From Monocercomonoides exilis (Eukaryota; Preaxostyla; Oxymonadida; Polymastigidae): a DNA stretch of 64,000 nt. The stretch covers positions 744,001-808,000 of the forward strand of contig LSRY02000021.1 in NCBI GenBank assembly GCA_001643675.2, given 5' to 3'. Position 1 is the stretch's first letter, and every line of letters begins with the position of its first letter. The translations under genes were made by a program, and so were the position numbers. Under the pieces are notes generated by a model, which did not search any database, was not told where the DNA came from, and was given only the letters and a program-made list of their open reading frames with translations. This document shows positions 13,601-25,198 of the stretch, one piece after another.

Positions 13601-14565
13601 ACACTCTCCGGCATTCCCCAATGCCTCGCCCTGAAGTCCACCGCCGAACTTGCCCGTGCTCTTCCTCTTCTCCTTCCCCAAAAGCTGCTCCAGTGTGGCA
13701 TCTTGTCAAGCATATCTCCTCTTCTTCGCGCCAAAAGCGACGACAACGTGCTGTTTGCTGCTGCCCAGCTGCTTTCTCTGCTTTTGGACGCTGAACCGAT
13801 GGAGTTCATCCGCTGCACAGACGAGCTGACTGTTGCGTCTCTGGTGTCTGTCGCACTGACACATCCATCACCATCAGCAGCTGTTGCATTCTTCCCTCTC
13901 ATCACTGCTTTGCTGAGACAGGCTCCGCATCTATTCCTTCCAGTGTATCACCCGCCGCTTGTGGAGATTATCAACCGCTTTCTGCCTGCTTTTGCTGATC
14001 AGCCTGCTCGTTCGTCGCACCCGCTGCTGCTGGTCATCATCGAATCCGGCAAGCAGGCTGAGTTTCTGGCACCGCATCCACTGAAAGAGCAGATAGAGAC
14101 AAATGGGCTGTTAGGTTATTTGACATCGCAGTTGGCACTCACTTCTGCCTCTTCTTCTGCTTCTTCTTCGCATTCGGACAGCGGACGCATATTCAAGTTG
14201 TTGTGCCTGTTGGCATTGCACAAGGCCCAGCTGCTGCCTGAGCGTTTTCGCATCTGCCTGGCAGCGCTGGAGCCGTTGATCGGGGCTGAGACGTCGATGT
14301 TCAGGCGAATTGGAATCTACATCATTTTGTTTTTGGCTGAGGCAAAGGAAAATCATCGGATTTTGCTGGAGCATAATCTTGTCAGGCTCTCTGTTGGGTT
14401 ACTGGAGTGTGTTATTTAATGTCATCTAACTTGTTATGGAATTTGTTTTCTTTTATTTAACACAACAGTTGAATTTTGATTTTATCTTTTTAATTCAATT
14501 TGAGAATAAATATTTTCTTTTTTGGATTTCAATTTGCTTTACATTGTTAAAACTATATCATTTTC

Positions 14566-14609
<44 letters not shown>

Positions 14610-14937
14610 CGATGAAGATCCCGTTGTCCGTCTGTGTGCACTCCAAGTTGTGCATGTGTTTATGCTCTTCAAAGAAGAAGGAGTTCCCAAGAGCATTGAA
14701 GAGTCGAATGCGGCTATTCTTCTGCTGAAGCTGAAGTTGAGGCAGGACAGCGAGTCTGTCAACAGCCTGGCTGATAGGATTATTGCTGAACTTGCAGGCA
14801 GAACTGCACAAAAGGGCATTGCGGTGGTTGATAAGATGGATGAGGATGACAATCGCACTGAGAAGAAAGACGAGAGTGGGAATGATGGAACAACATCGGC
14901 AAGTTCAAGGGAGTATGAGGAAGACGATGGGAAATGA
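10690..14937 (+). CDS. Divergent kinase-like protein with HEAT-type repeats
   Basis: Eight-exon model: 10690-10911, 10959-11082, 11141-11421, 11542-11684, 11774-12031, 12189-13417, 13539-14406 and 14610-14937. All phases agree and give about 1,150 aa. The kinase part shows an alpha-E-like helix (FAEMLLAVHTLK), a degenerate catalytic loop (CHPTLSPSTVFLDKDG, where HRDLKPxN is expected), a DIIGIASIIGQL helix and a closing PTAFDLLQEPLF. No glycine loop and no DFG are visible, so it is probably catalytically dead. A coiled-coil stretch follows. Residues ~350-1110 carry amphipathic HEAT/ARM-like helices interrupted by an acidic then Lys/Glu-rich run (~545-690). The architecture recalls ULK4 or SCY1-like proteins, but it lacks the SCYL landmarks seen in the neighbour at 17420. 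The first exon may be incomplete. The last intron ends in a run of about 30 T. Confidence 0.7.
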
Positions 14938-15424
14938 AATTGAAAGAATTTTTTTTATTTTTTAGACAGAATAGTGAAAGAAGAAATATTGGCAGGCAAT
15001 GCACTTCATTTTTCCAGTGGATTGAAGGGTATTATGAAGGAAATGTGATGCAATCAGGGGGATATTAAAAGATTAGCATTTGTTGAAGAAGAGGATCTTT
15101 CAAATAAATTTGATGAGAGTGATGTTCTTCATATCACTTGAAGTTTACGGGAAAAGCAACTTTCACAAAATCTGTTTTATTTATTTTGCATTGATTGATT
15201 TTTAGCTGCAAGTTAATTCATTTCACATTTCATTGCTTCACTTTGTTTAAATGGAGTAAAAAAAATGTGGTGTTCACAAAATAAATATCAAATAAGCCGC
15301 AAACCAGCAAAAGTTACAAAAAAACATTTTCAATTGATTTTATAAAAAAAACCAAATGAAGAGGAAAATGAGGAAACGAAAAAAAATGAAAGAAAGAAAA
15401 CAGTTCGTTTTCTTATTTTTGAGC
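14938..15424. other. Convergent 3' spacer
   Basis: AT-rich spacer between two convergent stops, with A-rich runs. Nothing coding or structured is recognised. Confidence 0.6.
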
Positions 15425-17241
15425 TTAATGATACACATAATTCACAGCTCGGTTGACATTTCCGTTCGCCCTCACAATGGCAGGAAGTGCCTGAAACATT
15501 CATTGAAATAAATTTTTAAATAAATAATTGAATGGAAAAAAATTAAATGAAAATAAAATAAAATAAAGCTCTTTATTTTTTTCTAGAATGCATCATCAAA
15601 TCAAACCTGATCTGTTTCAATGCCCATCTGCCTCATCTTCTTCAGGCCTTCCACGCAAATGTCCACAAGCGACTTGTCGCTCAGGTTCTGCAGGAAATAC
15701 TCTCTGATCGACGCATCAGATTGGTCGGTGCTTGCTGGAAATGAGCCATACGGCGGAGAGCTAAATGCTCTATCGCTGGAAGCAGGCTGTGCGGAAGACA
15801 AGAGATACGGTGGGGTGCCTCGCTGGGCGCCTGCGTCAGAGTAGGACGGAGAGCTGGTAGAATAAGCAGGAGCAGCAGAAGAGGCCGAATAGGAGGGAGA
15901 AGCATAGTGAGGAGTGCTCCTGGTCGGCGATGCAGAATATCCTCCAGAAGCTGGGTAAGTTGGATAGGACACTGAATCTGCAGAAGAAGAAGAAGATGTT
16001 GAATAAGAAGTTGATCCGTAAGGCATTGAAGGGGTGCCAGACGTGATTGCAGGGTATGATGGAACAGCTTCCTTTGGTACATTTTGCCCGGGGAATTGCT
16101 TCGTCGGTGGAGGAAGTAACGTCACACGCTTTGCTCCTGTATCTTTAGCAGAACTTGATGGATATGAAGGATCAGACGACGAGGTTCGAGATGCATTCTC
16201 TACCAAATAGTCTGGCCGAGGGGACGAAGAATCAGATGGCTCGCGCTCGCTCCTGTTTCGTATTTTGGCTGTATGCTGCTCCCATATTTCTCTTCCAATT
16301 CTATTCAGCAATTCGTATTTCTTTCGATTAATGCACGAATCAATGGAGCGCAGAGTTTTATTGACATCTTCAATCAAAGCCCCATATGGATTGTGATGCG
16401 AAACTTCCCCTGAAAGTGCGTCAGGAATTCGCAGCATATCCAACGGATCCTCGCTCCGAGGATTGACTGCAGCAGGAGCAGCTGGATAGCGGCCAGGAGT
16501 CGTTTGAAATTGATTATTCTGGGGATATGTCATACTTGGGGCCACTCCATAGCCTGGCGATTGTTGAAGTTGAGGGTATGGACTAATCATCCCATGTTGT
16601 GGCATAGATTGAAATGATTGAGTTGATGGTGTTGCATAAGGAGGAATATTAGATATACGGTTTGGAGACGGAACCCCTCCAATTGGAATTGCAGGTGGCG
16701 GAGACGGTTTTCTCCTTAACCGATCTCCAGCATTTGCCGGAATTGGAGGGTAAGCAGCAAATGGTTGTTCTGCAACGTTGCGTGGTGGTGGAGAAGGAAT
16801 TCTCTTTAGCTTTGTTTGGCTTGGTCCGTCTAAAATACTTCTCATCTTTTCGACTACAAAAATATGTTTCCACAAAATTCACAAAACATAAAAATTAGAT
16901 GAAATACACACTTTGTTCACCAGTTGCCAGTGGAAGTGAAAGAATTAATTTCCCGTCTCTGTCTTCAATTGTAAATTCATTCTGAAAATATTTGTAAGAA
17001 CGAACTGTGATATTGCGGAGCAATCGTGAAGGTGTTCCTCCATTCAAGCGTATTTGAACAACCGCATCATTTCTGAAGCAACTAACTGTCAAATCCTGTG
17101 AATCAATTGATGGTTCTTTTTTTTTTATGAAAAAAATAAAAATGTTTAAAGAGATAATTCTTAAAAAGAAAGCTAAATCAAACTAGCTGATGGAGCAGAT
17201 GCAGATCTAAGAGTGACTTTAGTTTCAAAAGAATAAGACAT
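15425..17241 (-). CDS. Protein with C-terminal UBA-like domain and long Pro/Ser/Tyr-rich middle, ~514 aa
   Basis: Exons on the minus strand: 17184-17241, 16912-17085, 15607-16853 and 15425-15490. Phases agree and the stop is TAA. The first ~80 residues form a compact, beta-rich, conserved-looking domain (VVQIRLNGGTPSRLLRNI, FTIEDRDGKLILSLPL) that I cannot assign. The middle (~90-430) is low complexity, rich in Pro, Ser, Tyr and Gln. The C-terminus, split by an intron, reads LVDICVEGLKKMRQMGIE then ALPAIVRANGNVNRAVNYVY. That is the three-helix UBA pattern with the typical GNVxxAVxxV third helix, so ubiquitin binding is likely. It may be an adaptor. It is divergent from the SCYL1-like gene, with 178 bp between starts. 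Confidence 0.7.
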
Positions 17242-17419
17242 AAAACAAAAATAAGTTGATCTTAAGCCATACTACCTTATCTTCAAAACAAAATGAGCAA
17301 TGAATAAACTTTGGATGAAATAATTTAATACTAACAACTTTGAAAAAGAAAAAAATTTTTTATTTTTAAACCTTATTTTTTTTTTATCAGAATCAAATTT
17401 TACTTTTATTGGTGTTTTC
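17242..17419. promoter_or_regulatory. Divergent promoter region, UBA gene / SCYL1-like gene
   Basis: A 178-bp AT-rich region between two outward-facing start codons. It must hold both promoters. No specific box is identified. Confidence 0.4.
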
Positions 17420-20167
17420 ATGGATTGGGTGAAGAAAAAGGTATTTATAGTTATCCTTTATGGATTTACACAATTATTTTAAAACAGGTTACTCAAGTTA
17501 CAAACATTCAATTGCAAACTGTTTCTGTTCAAGAGATAACTTATTCACAAGAAATACGTGGGAGTGTTTGGTCCTTATCGCATGGGAGACTCAAAGTTTG
17601 ATATATTTTGTTTCTTCGTTTTTTTGGTTTTATTTGTTGTATTTTTTATTCAGAAGGACGACAAGCCAGTTTCTATATTTAATTGTAATGCTCCGAAGAA
17701 CACATCACAATCGAAAATTGCAGGTATTTTTTGGTTATTTCATGTTAAGTTCAATTATTTATGCTCAATTATCGGAAATTTGTAGTTAGAGGATTGCAAA
17801 AGATGAGAATAATGAAACATTCATCATTTTTGTCAGTTTTAGATGTTAGCGAAGGATTTTCGTCATGTCAATATATTACAGAGCATGCAGAGCCATTGGA
17901 ATCTATTAAAGATTCTCTTCATCCCGCAGAAATTGAATATGGTCTTTATAGTATAATTGTATGCTACATTTTTTGAAACTGCAAAATTCACTATGTTATT
18001 ATTTTAGAATGCTTTAAAATTCTTAGCTGGAATGAACCTTGCCGTTCTCAATATATCCGCTTCAACTATTTTTGTAACGGATTTGCGGGAATGGAAAATT
18101 GGAGCTTTGGAACTTTTAGTTGGAAAAGATGATGTTTCAGATTTGCTTTCTTTAATGACAAATGAGGAAAAAGCAGCATTTTCCGAAAACTTACCACCAG
18201 AAATGCGCAATTTTATGTTCTCTTTGAGTTCAGATGTAATTAATGCTCTTGGTTCTTGGCAAATTGGTTTGTAGAAGCAAATATTCAAGAGAATTTGTGT
18301 TCAAGAAATAAGATCAAATATAACAATTGAACAAAAATTGAATTTCTTTCCTTTTCGTATTAAAAAAATATCTTGAAATTATTTATCCTCCTCTGTTCGT
18401 TCACTATTAATTTCTTGGATATTCACATATATATGTGTATGAATGAATGCATGTTAATTTCCAAAGGCTCTCTCATCTCCAGTGTGTTTTCCGTGCCTAT
18501 GAGCACGCTGTCGTCGCCTTCTGCGCGCTCGGCGCTTCCTCCTTCCCTCCGCTCTGTGTACAACTCGATGTGCTCCTCCAATCCGAAGAGTCGCCCGCCG
18601 CTCTCGTTCCTGTCATCTGTTGATTCAGCCTCGTCTTCCCGCACTTTCGAATACCTTTCTCAGTCGCCGTCGTTCCAGTTCCTTTTGTTCTGCGACCAGC
18701 TGTCGCTGAAGGACGAGGAGGAGAAGAAGGAGATGTGGGAGTTTGTCTGAGTCTCATGTTTTAATGGAATTGTGAAATTGTTGTCTCATGATATTTAAAC
18801 TGTTTAGAAATAATAATGTTTATTTTTAAATTTTCTTTGAAGCCAAATTTTGAAATCTGGCTTTTTTATTTTATTTTATTTTATTTTATTTTATTTTATT
18901 TTATTTTATTTTATTTTATTTTATTTTATTGTTGATTTCTATTTTTCTGTGAAACAAATCATCTCTTCGATTCTTTCTTTTTTTTTTATTGTCAAACGAT
19001 GTATTTGTATATTTATTGATATTGATATTCCAACCTCTCAGAAATCTCGACCCAGTTATGGAATTTCTCGCTTCGAACTATTCAACGCACTTGATAGAAG
19101 AAAAGATACTTTGCTCGTTCCGCAGCAATTTGGAGATGCTGCCGTCTCTCGTTTCTCTGAACTTCTTCTTGCAGATTCTCTGTTGGATGGGAAATGACAG
19201 CAGCAAGCTAGATTCGAGCGAGGGAAATGACGAAGGCAAATATGAAGGAGCAGATGGGAAAAGAAAGAAACGAGGGGGCCAAGATGGTGAAGAGGGAGAA
19301 GGAGAAGAAGAGGAAGAAGATGGCGATAATGATGATGGCAAAAATAAAAATGATGAAGATGAAGAAGATGAAGATGAAGACGAAGATGAATTTGAGGATG
19401 GCTCAAGAGATTCACGTGGCAAAAGCACAAAAAAGTCAAAAGGGAAATCCAAATCGTCTTCTTCTTCTTCTTCTCATCGCTCGAAAACAAACGAAAACAG
19501 CAAAAATGTCTCCTTCCCTTCGCACAAGCCGCTTTCTCCGCCTGTTCTTTCTGTTCTCGCCCAGCTTTTTGCTGTCTCCACACCTGTTTCAGATGTGTCC
19601 AGGGTGAGCTCCGCAGTGAAAGTGGAGCTAGCTGGCTATTCTTCTCTGACGCAGGCGCGGAAAAGAGAGATGCGGTACGCTTTGCTGCGCGCCCTGCCGT
19701 CTTTTGCCTCGGCTCTTCCGGAGAAATTCGTTCAGGAGATGATTTACCCATTTTTTGTGTGTTGAATTTTGTCTTTGTTAATTTGAAGTCATGTGTTGAT
19801 TAATGTGTATTTGTTGACTTTCTTATTCTTTCTTATTCTTCACATTCTTCACATTCTTTCTTATTATCAACTGAAATTCAATTTGTGGTTGGTTTGTTTA
19901 TTTTTTTAACAAACGGCAATAATTGTGTGGATGTGTCAGGCAATCGGATTCAAAGACCCTTCGCCCGCAATTCGTGAGATGACCATCAGAGCTGTTCCTT
20001 TTATCATCAAACTGGTTTGAAATCATTCCCTTTGTGATATTTGTGCCGGAAAGTTAATATTTGGATGTCTTTTTTATTTATTTGTTTGTTTGGTTTGGTT
20101 TGGTTTGGTTTATTTTGTTTTATTTATTTCAATTGTTATTTTCACTTTAATGTTAATTTTCTCTCTT

Positions 20168-20238
<71 letters not shown>

Positions 20239-22327
20239 CAGTTAACAAAAAAACAAACCAATGAAGTCGCTGACCGACACTTAGTGTCTCTGCAGAGCGA
20301 CCCTAGCGCGCGCATCCGCGCCACTGTGGTCATCTGCTTTTCTCTGATCGCCGACTCCTTCGACAACATCACTAAGTCTTCCTCCAACGGCCTGACGATG
20401 CGCGAGGCGGTTCTCTCCTCCTCGTTCCACCACGCCCTGGTCGACAAGGACTTGGCAGTGAAAAAACACGCCGTCAGCGCAGTGCGGGCCAATCTGAGCG
20501 TGTTCTCTGCCAATTCGCTTGCGGCGAATCTGATTGCATCCTTGTCGCGTCTGTGTGTGTTTCCGACACCTGAGCACAGAAACGAGGAGCAGAAGATGGC
20601 TGCGGCAGAAATCAGAGTGCGCAGGAAGATGCTGCGGGACGTCAGAACTTCTGCGCTGGAGACGCTGGCTGAGGCGGTGGAGAGGCTGCAGATGCTAAGC
20701 AGAAAACAAGAAGAGGAGGAGGAAAAAAGTATTGTTGAATTTTTGAATTGGCTGATTTTTTTTTTTTTTTGACTTTTTATTTTATTTTATTTTATTTTAT
20801 TTTATTTTATTTTATTTTATTTTATTTTATTTTATTTTATTTTATTTTATTTTATTTTCGTTTGACATATGAAATTTGTTTTTGGATGTTTGTTTTGTGT
20901 GTTTTCCTTTGTAATGTCTTCTTTTATTGTTATTATTATTTCTTTTTGAAATGAATTATTAAAACTCCTCATGTCTGATATCTTTTATCCAACCTCAATA
21001 AGTGCCTATAATATCAAAAGTCAAAGAGCTTCCTCCTTCTTCGGATGCTTCTTCATCAAATTATTCGGATCAACGCCTATCTTCCTCTTCCTCTTCCTCT
21101 TCCTCTTCTCCATCTTCTTCTTCCTCTCCTTCTCCTCCTCCTCCTTCCTCTCCTTCTCCTTCTTCTGCGAGTGGTGCTTCTTCTTCCTTTTTCAATGTAC
21201 TTTCTGCTTTCGGAGGGATTATTGGCTCGAAAATACTGTCTTCCAATCAATCTCCTTCACACACACCGCAACCGTCTGCTCAATCGTCAGCCAATGGAAC
21301 TTCATCGCGCTCATCATCATCATCATCTTCTTCTTCTTCTTCTTCTTCAGTCACTTCTTCCACTTCATCGTATTCTTCTTCTTCTTCTTCTTCAAACACT
21401 CATTCACTTCAGCAGCCTTCACACACAGAGATCAGAACGATCACAGGCGCATATCAAAAGAGTTCTGCCAAGCCGAAGCAGTCAGCAGCTCATAAGCATA
21501 TTTCACTAAAATCCAAACAGAAAGGGCAAAATGGATGGGGCGATGATGATGATGATGATGACTTTGATGTTGAGAATGAAGATGGCGACTTTGACAACGA
21601 AAAAGACGAAGAATTGAATGTGAGAAGTGCTGTTTCGAAGAAAAGTGTATCAGGTTTTGATGGAAAGAGCAAAGGGGGATGGGATGATGACGATGATGAT
21701 GATGATGATGGCAAAGAATTTGGGAAAGCAATAGGAAAAAAAGCAAATGCAACACAGAATTATTTTTCTGATTTTGATGAGCCGAAAGCATCTGTATCTA
21801 AATCACATTCCGCACTAAAAGCTAAAAGCGGAAAATCAAAAGGTGGATGGGACGACAACGACGATGATGATGATGATAACAACGATAACTTTGATGGAGA
21901 AATCAAGAAAGAAGGTTGGGATGAAGATGATGCTGATGTTGATGCTGATATGTCATTTGGTTCAAAGCCATCGAAACAACCAGTGAAGAAAACGGTGAAG
22001 AACCAGAAATCGAGCTTTGGCTGGGACGATGATGAAGAGGATGACGATGATGATGGGGGCAAAGAAGATAAAGGTGATGACGAAGATGATGGAGGATTTA
22101 TGAGAGATAGCAAAAGCAGCAGAGAATCAAACAAGGCTAAGCAGAGCATCACGAAAACAGGAGGAAGAAGCAAAGCTAAATCCGGGTGGGACGAATCTGA
22201 AGGAGATGATGAAGAAGATGATGAGTTTGGAAGCAAGAAAGATTCGCTTTCATTGAAAAAAGGACCGGGAAAATTGGCAAAAACAAAAAATGATTCACAA
22301 AATTTGTTCAGCAGTTTTGGTTTATAG
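17420..22327 (+). CDS. SCYL1-like: SCY1-like (SCYL1-type) pseudokinase with HEAT repeats and acidic GWDD-repeat tail
   Basis: Ten exons: 17420-17440, 17488-17595, 17654-17723, 17786-17958, 18008-18266, 18467-18734, 19042-19756, 19940-20014, 20242-20728 and 21003-22327. All phases agree, giving about 1,166 aa and ending in TAG. Landmarks match SCYL1: an N-terminal WSLSHGRLKKDDKPVSIF, a dead catalytic loop (LAVLNISASTIFVTDLREWKIGAL), SWQIGSLISSVFS in place of the DxWxLGxLI helix, and HEAT repeats with FKDPSPAIREMTIRAVPFI. Family members scaffold Golgi-ER COPI traffic and tRNA export. The kinase-HEAT border carries an acidic and Ser-rich insertion (~350-450). The tail (~726-1166) is poly-Ser followed by at least six GWDD-type acidic repeats, matching the WDDxW theme of the SCYL1 C-terminus but much expanded. 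The 18734/18735 donor (GTGGGA) is the weakest join. Confidence 0.88.
18862..18930 (+). repeat. (TTTTA)n microsatellite in an intron
   Basis: About 13 tandem copies of TTTTA inside the sixth intron of the SCYL1-like gene. Confidence 0.95.
20160..20240 (+). repeat. (CT)n/(CTTT)n tract at intron 3' end
   Basis: CTCTCTCT followed by repeated CTTT runs directly into the acceptor CAG at 20239-20241, forming an expanded polypyrimidine tract. A short TTTGG repeat (~20089-20110) precedes it in the same intron. Confidence 0.9.
20774..20858 (+). repeat. Second (TTTTA)n microsatellite in an intron
   Basis: About 17 tandem copies of the same TTTTA unit as at 18862, in the last intron of the same gene. 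Confidence 0.95.
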
Positions 22328-22918
22328 TGTGGTGGGAGTGTTGATAGAGGATTGAAACACATTTTTTTAGATTTGTCTAATCTATTTCTTTATTGAGACA
22401 AGCTGTAGAGTAAGTCTTTTTATATTTTCTATTCATCAAAAAAAGAAAAAAAAGAAGAAGAGAAAAAAGCCTGATACATTTGCGCTTATTATTGCAAATG
22501 GTGTCATTATGATAACTTTTTTGATAAAATATTGCGTCAACCTTCTAAATTTTTTTTCATTTTTCGGTTATTTTTTTTTCTATTTTTTGAATAAAAAGGT
22601 AAAATTCAATTTGAGGATTTGTTTTCTGTTGAAAATGATTTCTTCAAAATAAAAAAATCATTTATAATTCTCTTTTGTGTGAATTCAAAATATCAAAAAG
22701 AAATAATAAACAAAAAAATAAGCCAAAAAACAACATGAAACAAAGAACAGTACAACGATGCATTGAACGTATTTCTCTTGAATTATATCCAATTTGCTTT
22801 TGTTGAAAAAAGTGTTCATTTCTCATCAAACATCTCCATTCAAGTAATATCAAAAAGCATCTCCGTCAGTATGATAATCCAACTTGATGTTATTTTGCCC
22901 TTCATATCATTTAAAATT
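22328..22918. other. Convergent 3' spacer
   Basis: AT-rich sequence between convergent stops, with A and T runs. No feature is recognised. Confidence 0.6.
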
Positions 22919-24103
22919 TCATTCGAACCCTCTAATTCCTCCAACCTCTTCCTTTGGTTTCAATCCTTCATCGCCTTCCGGTGCAATATCTTTCGCATCC
23001 TCATATTCTTCACTCTCCTCTTCATCGTTGTCTTCGTTCCCTCCGTTGTAATCGCTGTCATTGTCACCGTCTCCTCCCTCGTCGCTGCTGTCATCATCGC
23101 TTATTTCATAAGCAATTTGCGATTTCTTCCTTTTTCTGGGTCCAGTTACTTCCTCTTTAATAATAACATCCGCTTCTGATGAATTTTCTTTTTCATCTTC
23201 TTCATCGTCGTCAGCAACCATCCGCTCTTTGTGTTTAGTGCTCTTTCGAAGAGTTACTTGCTTCTTTTCCCTCTTCATTGCTCTGTTTAAGCGCCTTCTC
23301 TCATTTCTTCTTTTTCGTTTACGTTCAAGTGCATCTTCATCTTCAAGATATCCAAAATCGCCAAAAGAAGAAGAGGAAACATTGGATCCAAATCCTGTGG
23401 ATTTCAACCAAGATGGTACCGAAGAAGCGAATTTTTCTTTAGGGATCTTGTTTAATGCAAATAGAGGTGACAAATCAGATTCTTTATTTGCAGTTATTTC
23501 CTTCTTTGTTTCAGAAATTTTTTCATTATCACTTCTTTCATTCAATGAAATCTGAAATGATGGTATCGACCTGTAAACATTTGGCAGCTTCAATTTTTTC
23601 TCTCCGCGTTCATTGAAAACATCTGTACTTTGATCAATCGGGCGCTTCGTTCCTTTCATAACAAATGAATAAGGCTTTGAATGAAACGTAAATGAAACGC
23701 CACCATGGTGTTCTGAATTACACATATAATTTGAAGTTAATGTGTTTTTTTGAAGTAATTTATCATTTGTATCAGAAGCTATTTTTTCATCCGATGAAGA
23801 TTTAACTTTTTTTCGAAAAATTTGTTCTTTCCATCTTGTCATAATGGTGGTCGCATTCTTCACGATTATAGGATGGAAAGACATAGATACTGGATTTTTT
23901 GAAACAAATGCATCAACTTCAGGTGCGTTTGAAGTTGGTATTTTAAGTAATCTTGATCCGTATTTTTTTAAATTCGAACTTCGTTTTGCAACACCTCTCT
24001 CAATGTTAATCAGTTCTTTGTAATCTCCTAAAGATGATATAAGTTGTTGAGGATTTAAAAATGCTTTCACATATTTATTTTTTGGGGCGGATTTGAAATC
24101 CAT
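22919..24103 (-). CDS. Unknown 394-aa probable nuclear protein
   Basis: A single-exon frame from ATG to TGA. The N-terminal half is non-repetitive (MDFKSAPKNKYVKAFLNPQQ, VDAFVSKNPVSMSFHPIIVK). A strongly basic stretch around residues 255-290 (RKRKRRNERRRLNRAMKREK) looks like a nuclear localisation signal. The C-terminal ~100 residues are acidic with KRKK patches, typical of chromatin or nucleolar proteins. I recognise no family. It is divergent from the eS31 gene. Confidence 0.6.
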   Translation of the reverse strand: MDFKSAPKNKYVKAFLNPQQLISSLGDYKELINIERGVAKRSSNLKKYGSRLLKIPTSNAPEVDAFVSKNPVSMSFHPIIVKNATTIMTRWKEQIFRKKVKSSSDEKIASDTNDKLLQKNTLTSNYMCNSEHHGGVSFTFHSKPYSFVMKGTKRPIDQSTDVFNERGEKKLKLPNVYRSIPSFQISLNERSDNEKISETKKEITANKESDLSPLFALNKIPKEKFASSVPSWLKSTGFGSNVSSSSFGDFGYLEDEDALERKRKRRNERRRLNRAMKREKKQVTLRKSTKHKERMVADDDEEDEKENSSEADVIIKEEVTGPRKRKKSQIAYEISDDDSSDEGGDGDNDSDYNGGNEDNDEEESEEYEDAKDIAPEGDEGLKPKEEVGGIRGFE

Positions 24104-24278
24104 TAATTAATTATTTATTCAAAATTCCGCTGTACGCTTGCAAGATCAAGAAAAAATGGAACGTGTGCTATTTTGATGTTAATTTTAATAATTAAAGAAT
24201 CTTTTGAATTTCATTTATACTTTATCTTTTTTTCTATGATTATCTTAACGAATATTTGCGATTAACAATTGCCATCTG
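24104..24278. promoter_or_regulatory. Divergent promoter region upstream of eS31
   Basis: A 175-bp AT-rich region between outward-facing genes. It contains an ATG at 24154 followed at once by a GTGTGC donor-like site (ATGGAAC|GTGTGC). That could be a 7-nt first exon spliced to the ...TTATTTAG at 24291-24298, giving a leader starting MEP instead of MIFYYLA. The region is too short to encode a whole ubiquitin (228 nt). Confidence 0.4.
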
Positions 24279-24572
24279 ATGATATTTTATTATTTAGCTG
24301 AATACGAATATTTCGATCTTCTCCGTCTCCGTGGAGGAGGGAAAAAGCACAAGAAGAAGGTTTACACCACACCAAAAAAAATTAAGCATAAGAAGAAGAA
24401 GGTTAAGCTTGCCGTGTTGAAATACTACAAGATCCGTGATGACGGAAGCATTATTCACACCCGTCCAGAATGCAAGAACTGCGGTGCTGGTGTGTTCATG
24501 GCACAACATGAAAACCGTGTTACTTGCGGAAAATGCGGACTCACATACGCCACAGCAAAGCCAAAAGCATAA
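24279..24572 (+). CDS. RPS27A: Ribosomal protein eS31 (S27a) with a vestigial ubiquitin C-terminal leader
   Basis: The 97-aa frame reads [20 protein letters not shown], then [30 protein letters not shown]. The second part matches eS31, including the zinc site CKNCGAG...CGKCGLTYA and the expected family end before TAA. In most eukaryotes eS31 is made as a fusion behind full ubiquitin and is released by cleavage after RLRGG. Here only ~20 leader residues precede GG, keeping LRLRGG but not the ubiquitin fold. The first zinc pair is CxxC rather than the usual Cx4C. A spliced start in the upstream region is possible and would also give a short leader. Confidence 0.92.
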   Translation: MIFYYLAEYEYFDLLRLRGGGKKHKKKVYTTPKKIKHKKKKVKLAVLKYYKIRDDGSIIHTRPECKNCGAGVFMAQHENRVTCGKCGLTYATAKPKA

Positions 24573-25198
24573 ACTGACTTCATTTCTTCTTTGTTGTTCA
24601 TGACTTTTATCAATTCATCGTTGAAAACAGAATGAGAACGGAGAATATTTCATAATTGTTTTTCTTTTGCAAAGAAAGCCTTCATTTAAGTGTTATAGAA
24701 ATAGTAATTGAAAAAATAAACTTTTGAGATCCAGTCATAAATACTTTAAATAAAATGCGATTTATATCTCCTGTAATACATAAAAACTGAACCTGATATC
24801 GTTTGAAGTGGTGTGCTTCGTGGAAATTATTGAAGATTATGTATTTTTTGTAAAGTTAAGCTCTTGTGAATATCGAAATGATTTTTTATGCAAAGTGGAT
24901 GATTTTTGTGCTTTTCTGTTTAAATATTTTCAATGCATGAATCATTTTGTGTATGATATTATTTATCTTTCTCGCTTTTTTCAAAGTTATGTTCAAGTTT
25001 TTTCTGAAAAATATTCTGTTCAAATTAAATGCATTTAAAATCATAAAATATCTAAACAGAGATGTTTATCGTTTCTAAAAAAAATGCAATAAGAAGAATA
25101 TATCAATCAGAAATATAAAAATTAATTTTTCGCTGAATGCAATTTTTGTGGAGAGATTGATCAATAAAAGCCATATTTTTCCTATCCAAATATTTGGA
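24573..25198. other. AT-rich spacer
   Basis: 626 bp with no convincing gene. One 76-codon frame at 24808-25038 has Phe/Tyr-rich, AT-driven composition and no homologous pattern. Confidence 0.55.

Noticed and set aside
24808-25038. 76-codon frame in the eS31-NOP2 spacer
   Set aside because: Its Phe/Tyr/Val-rich composition is what AT-rich DNA gives by chance. It has no conserved pattern and no neighbouring exons.
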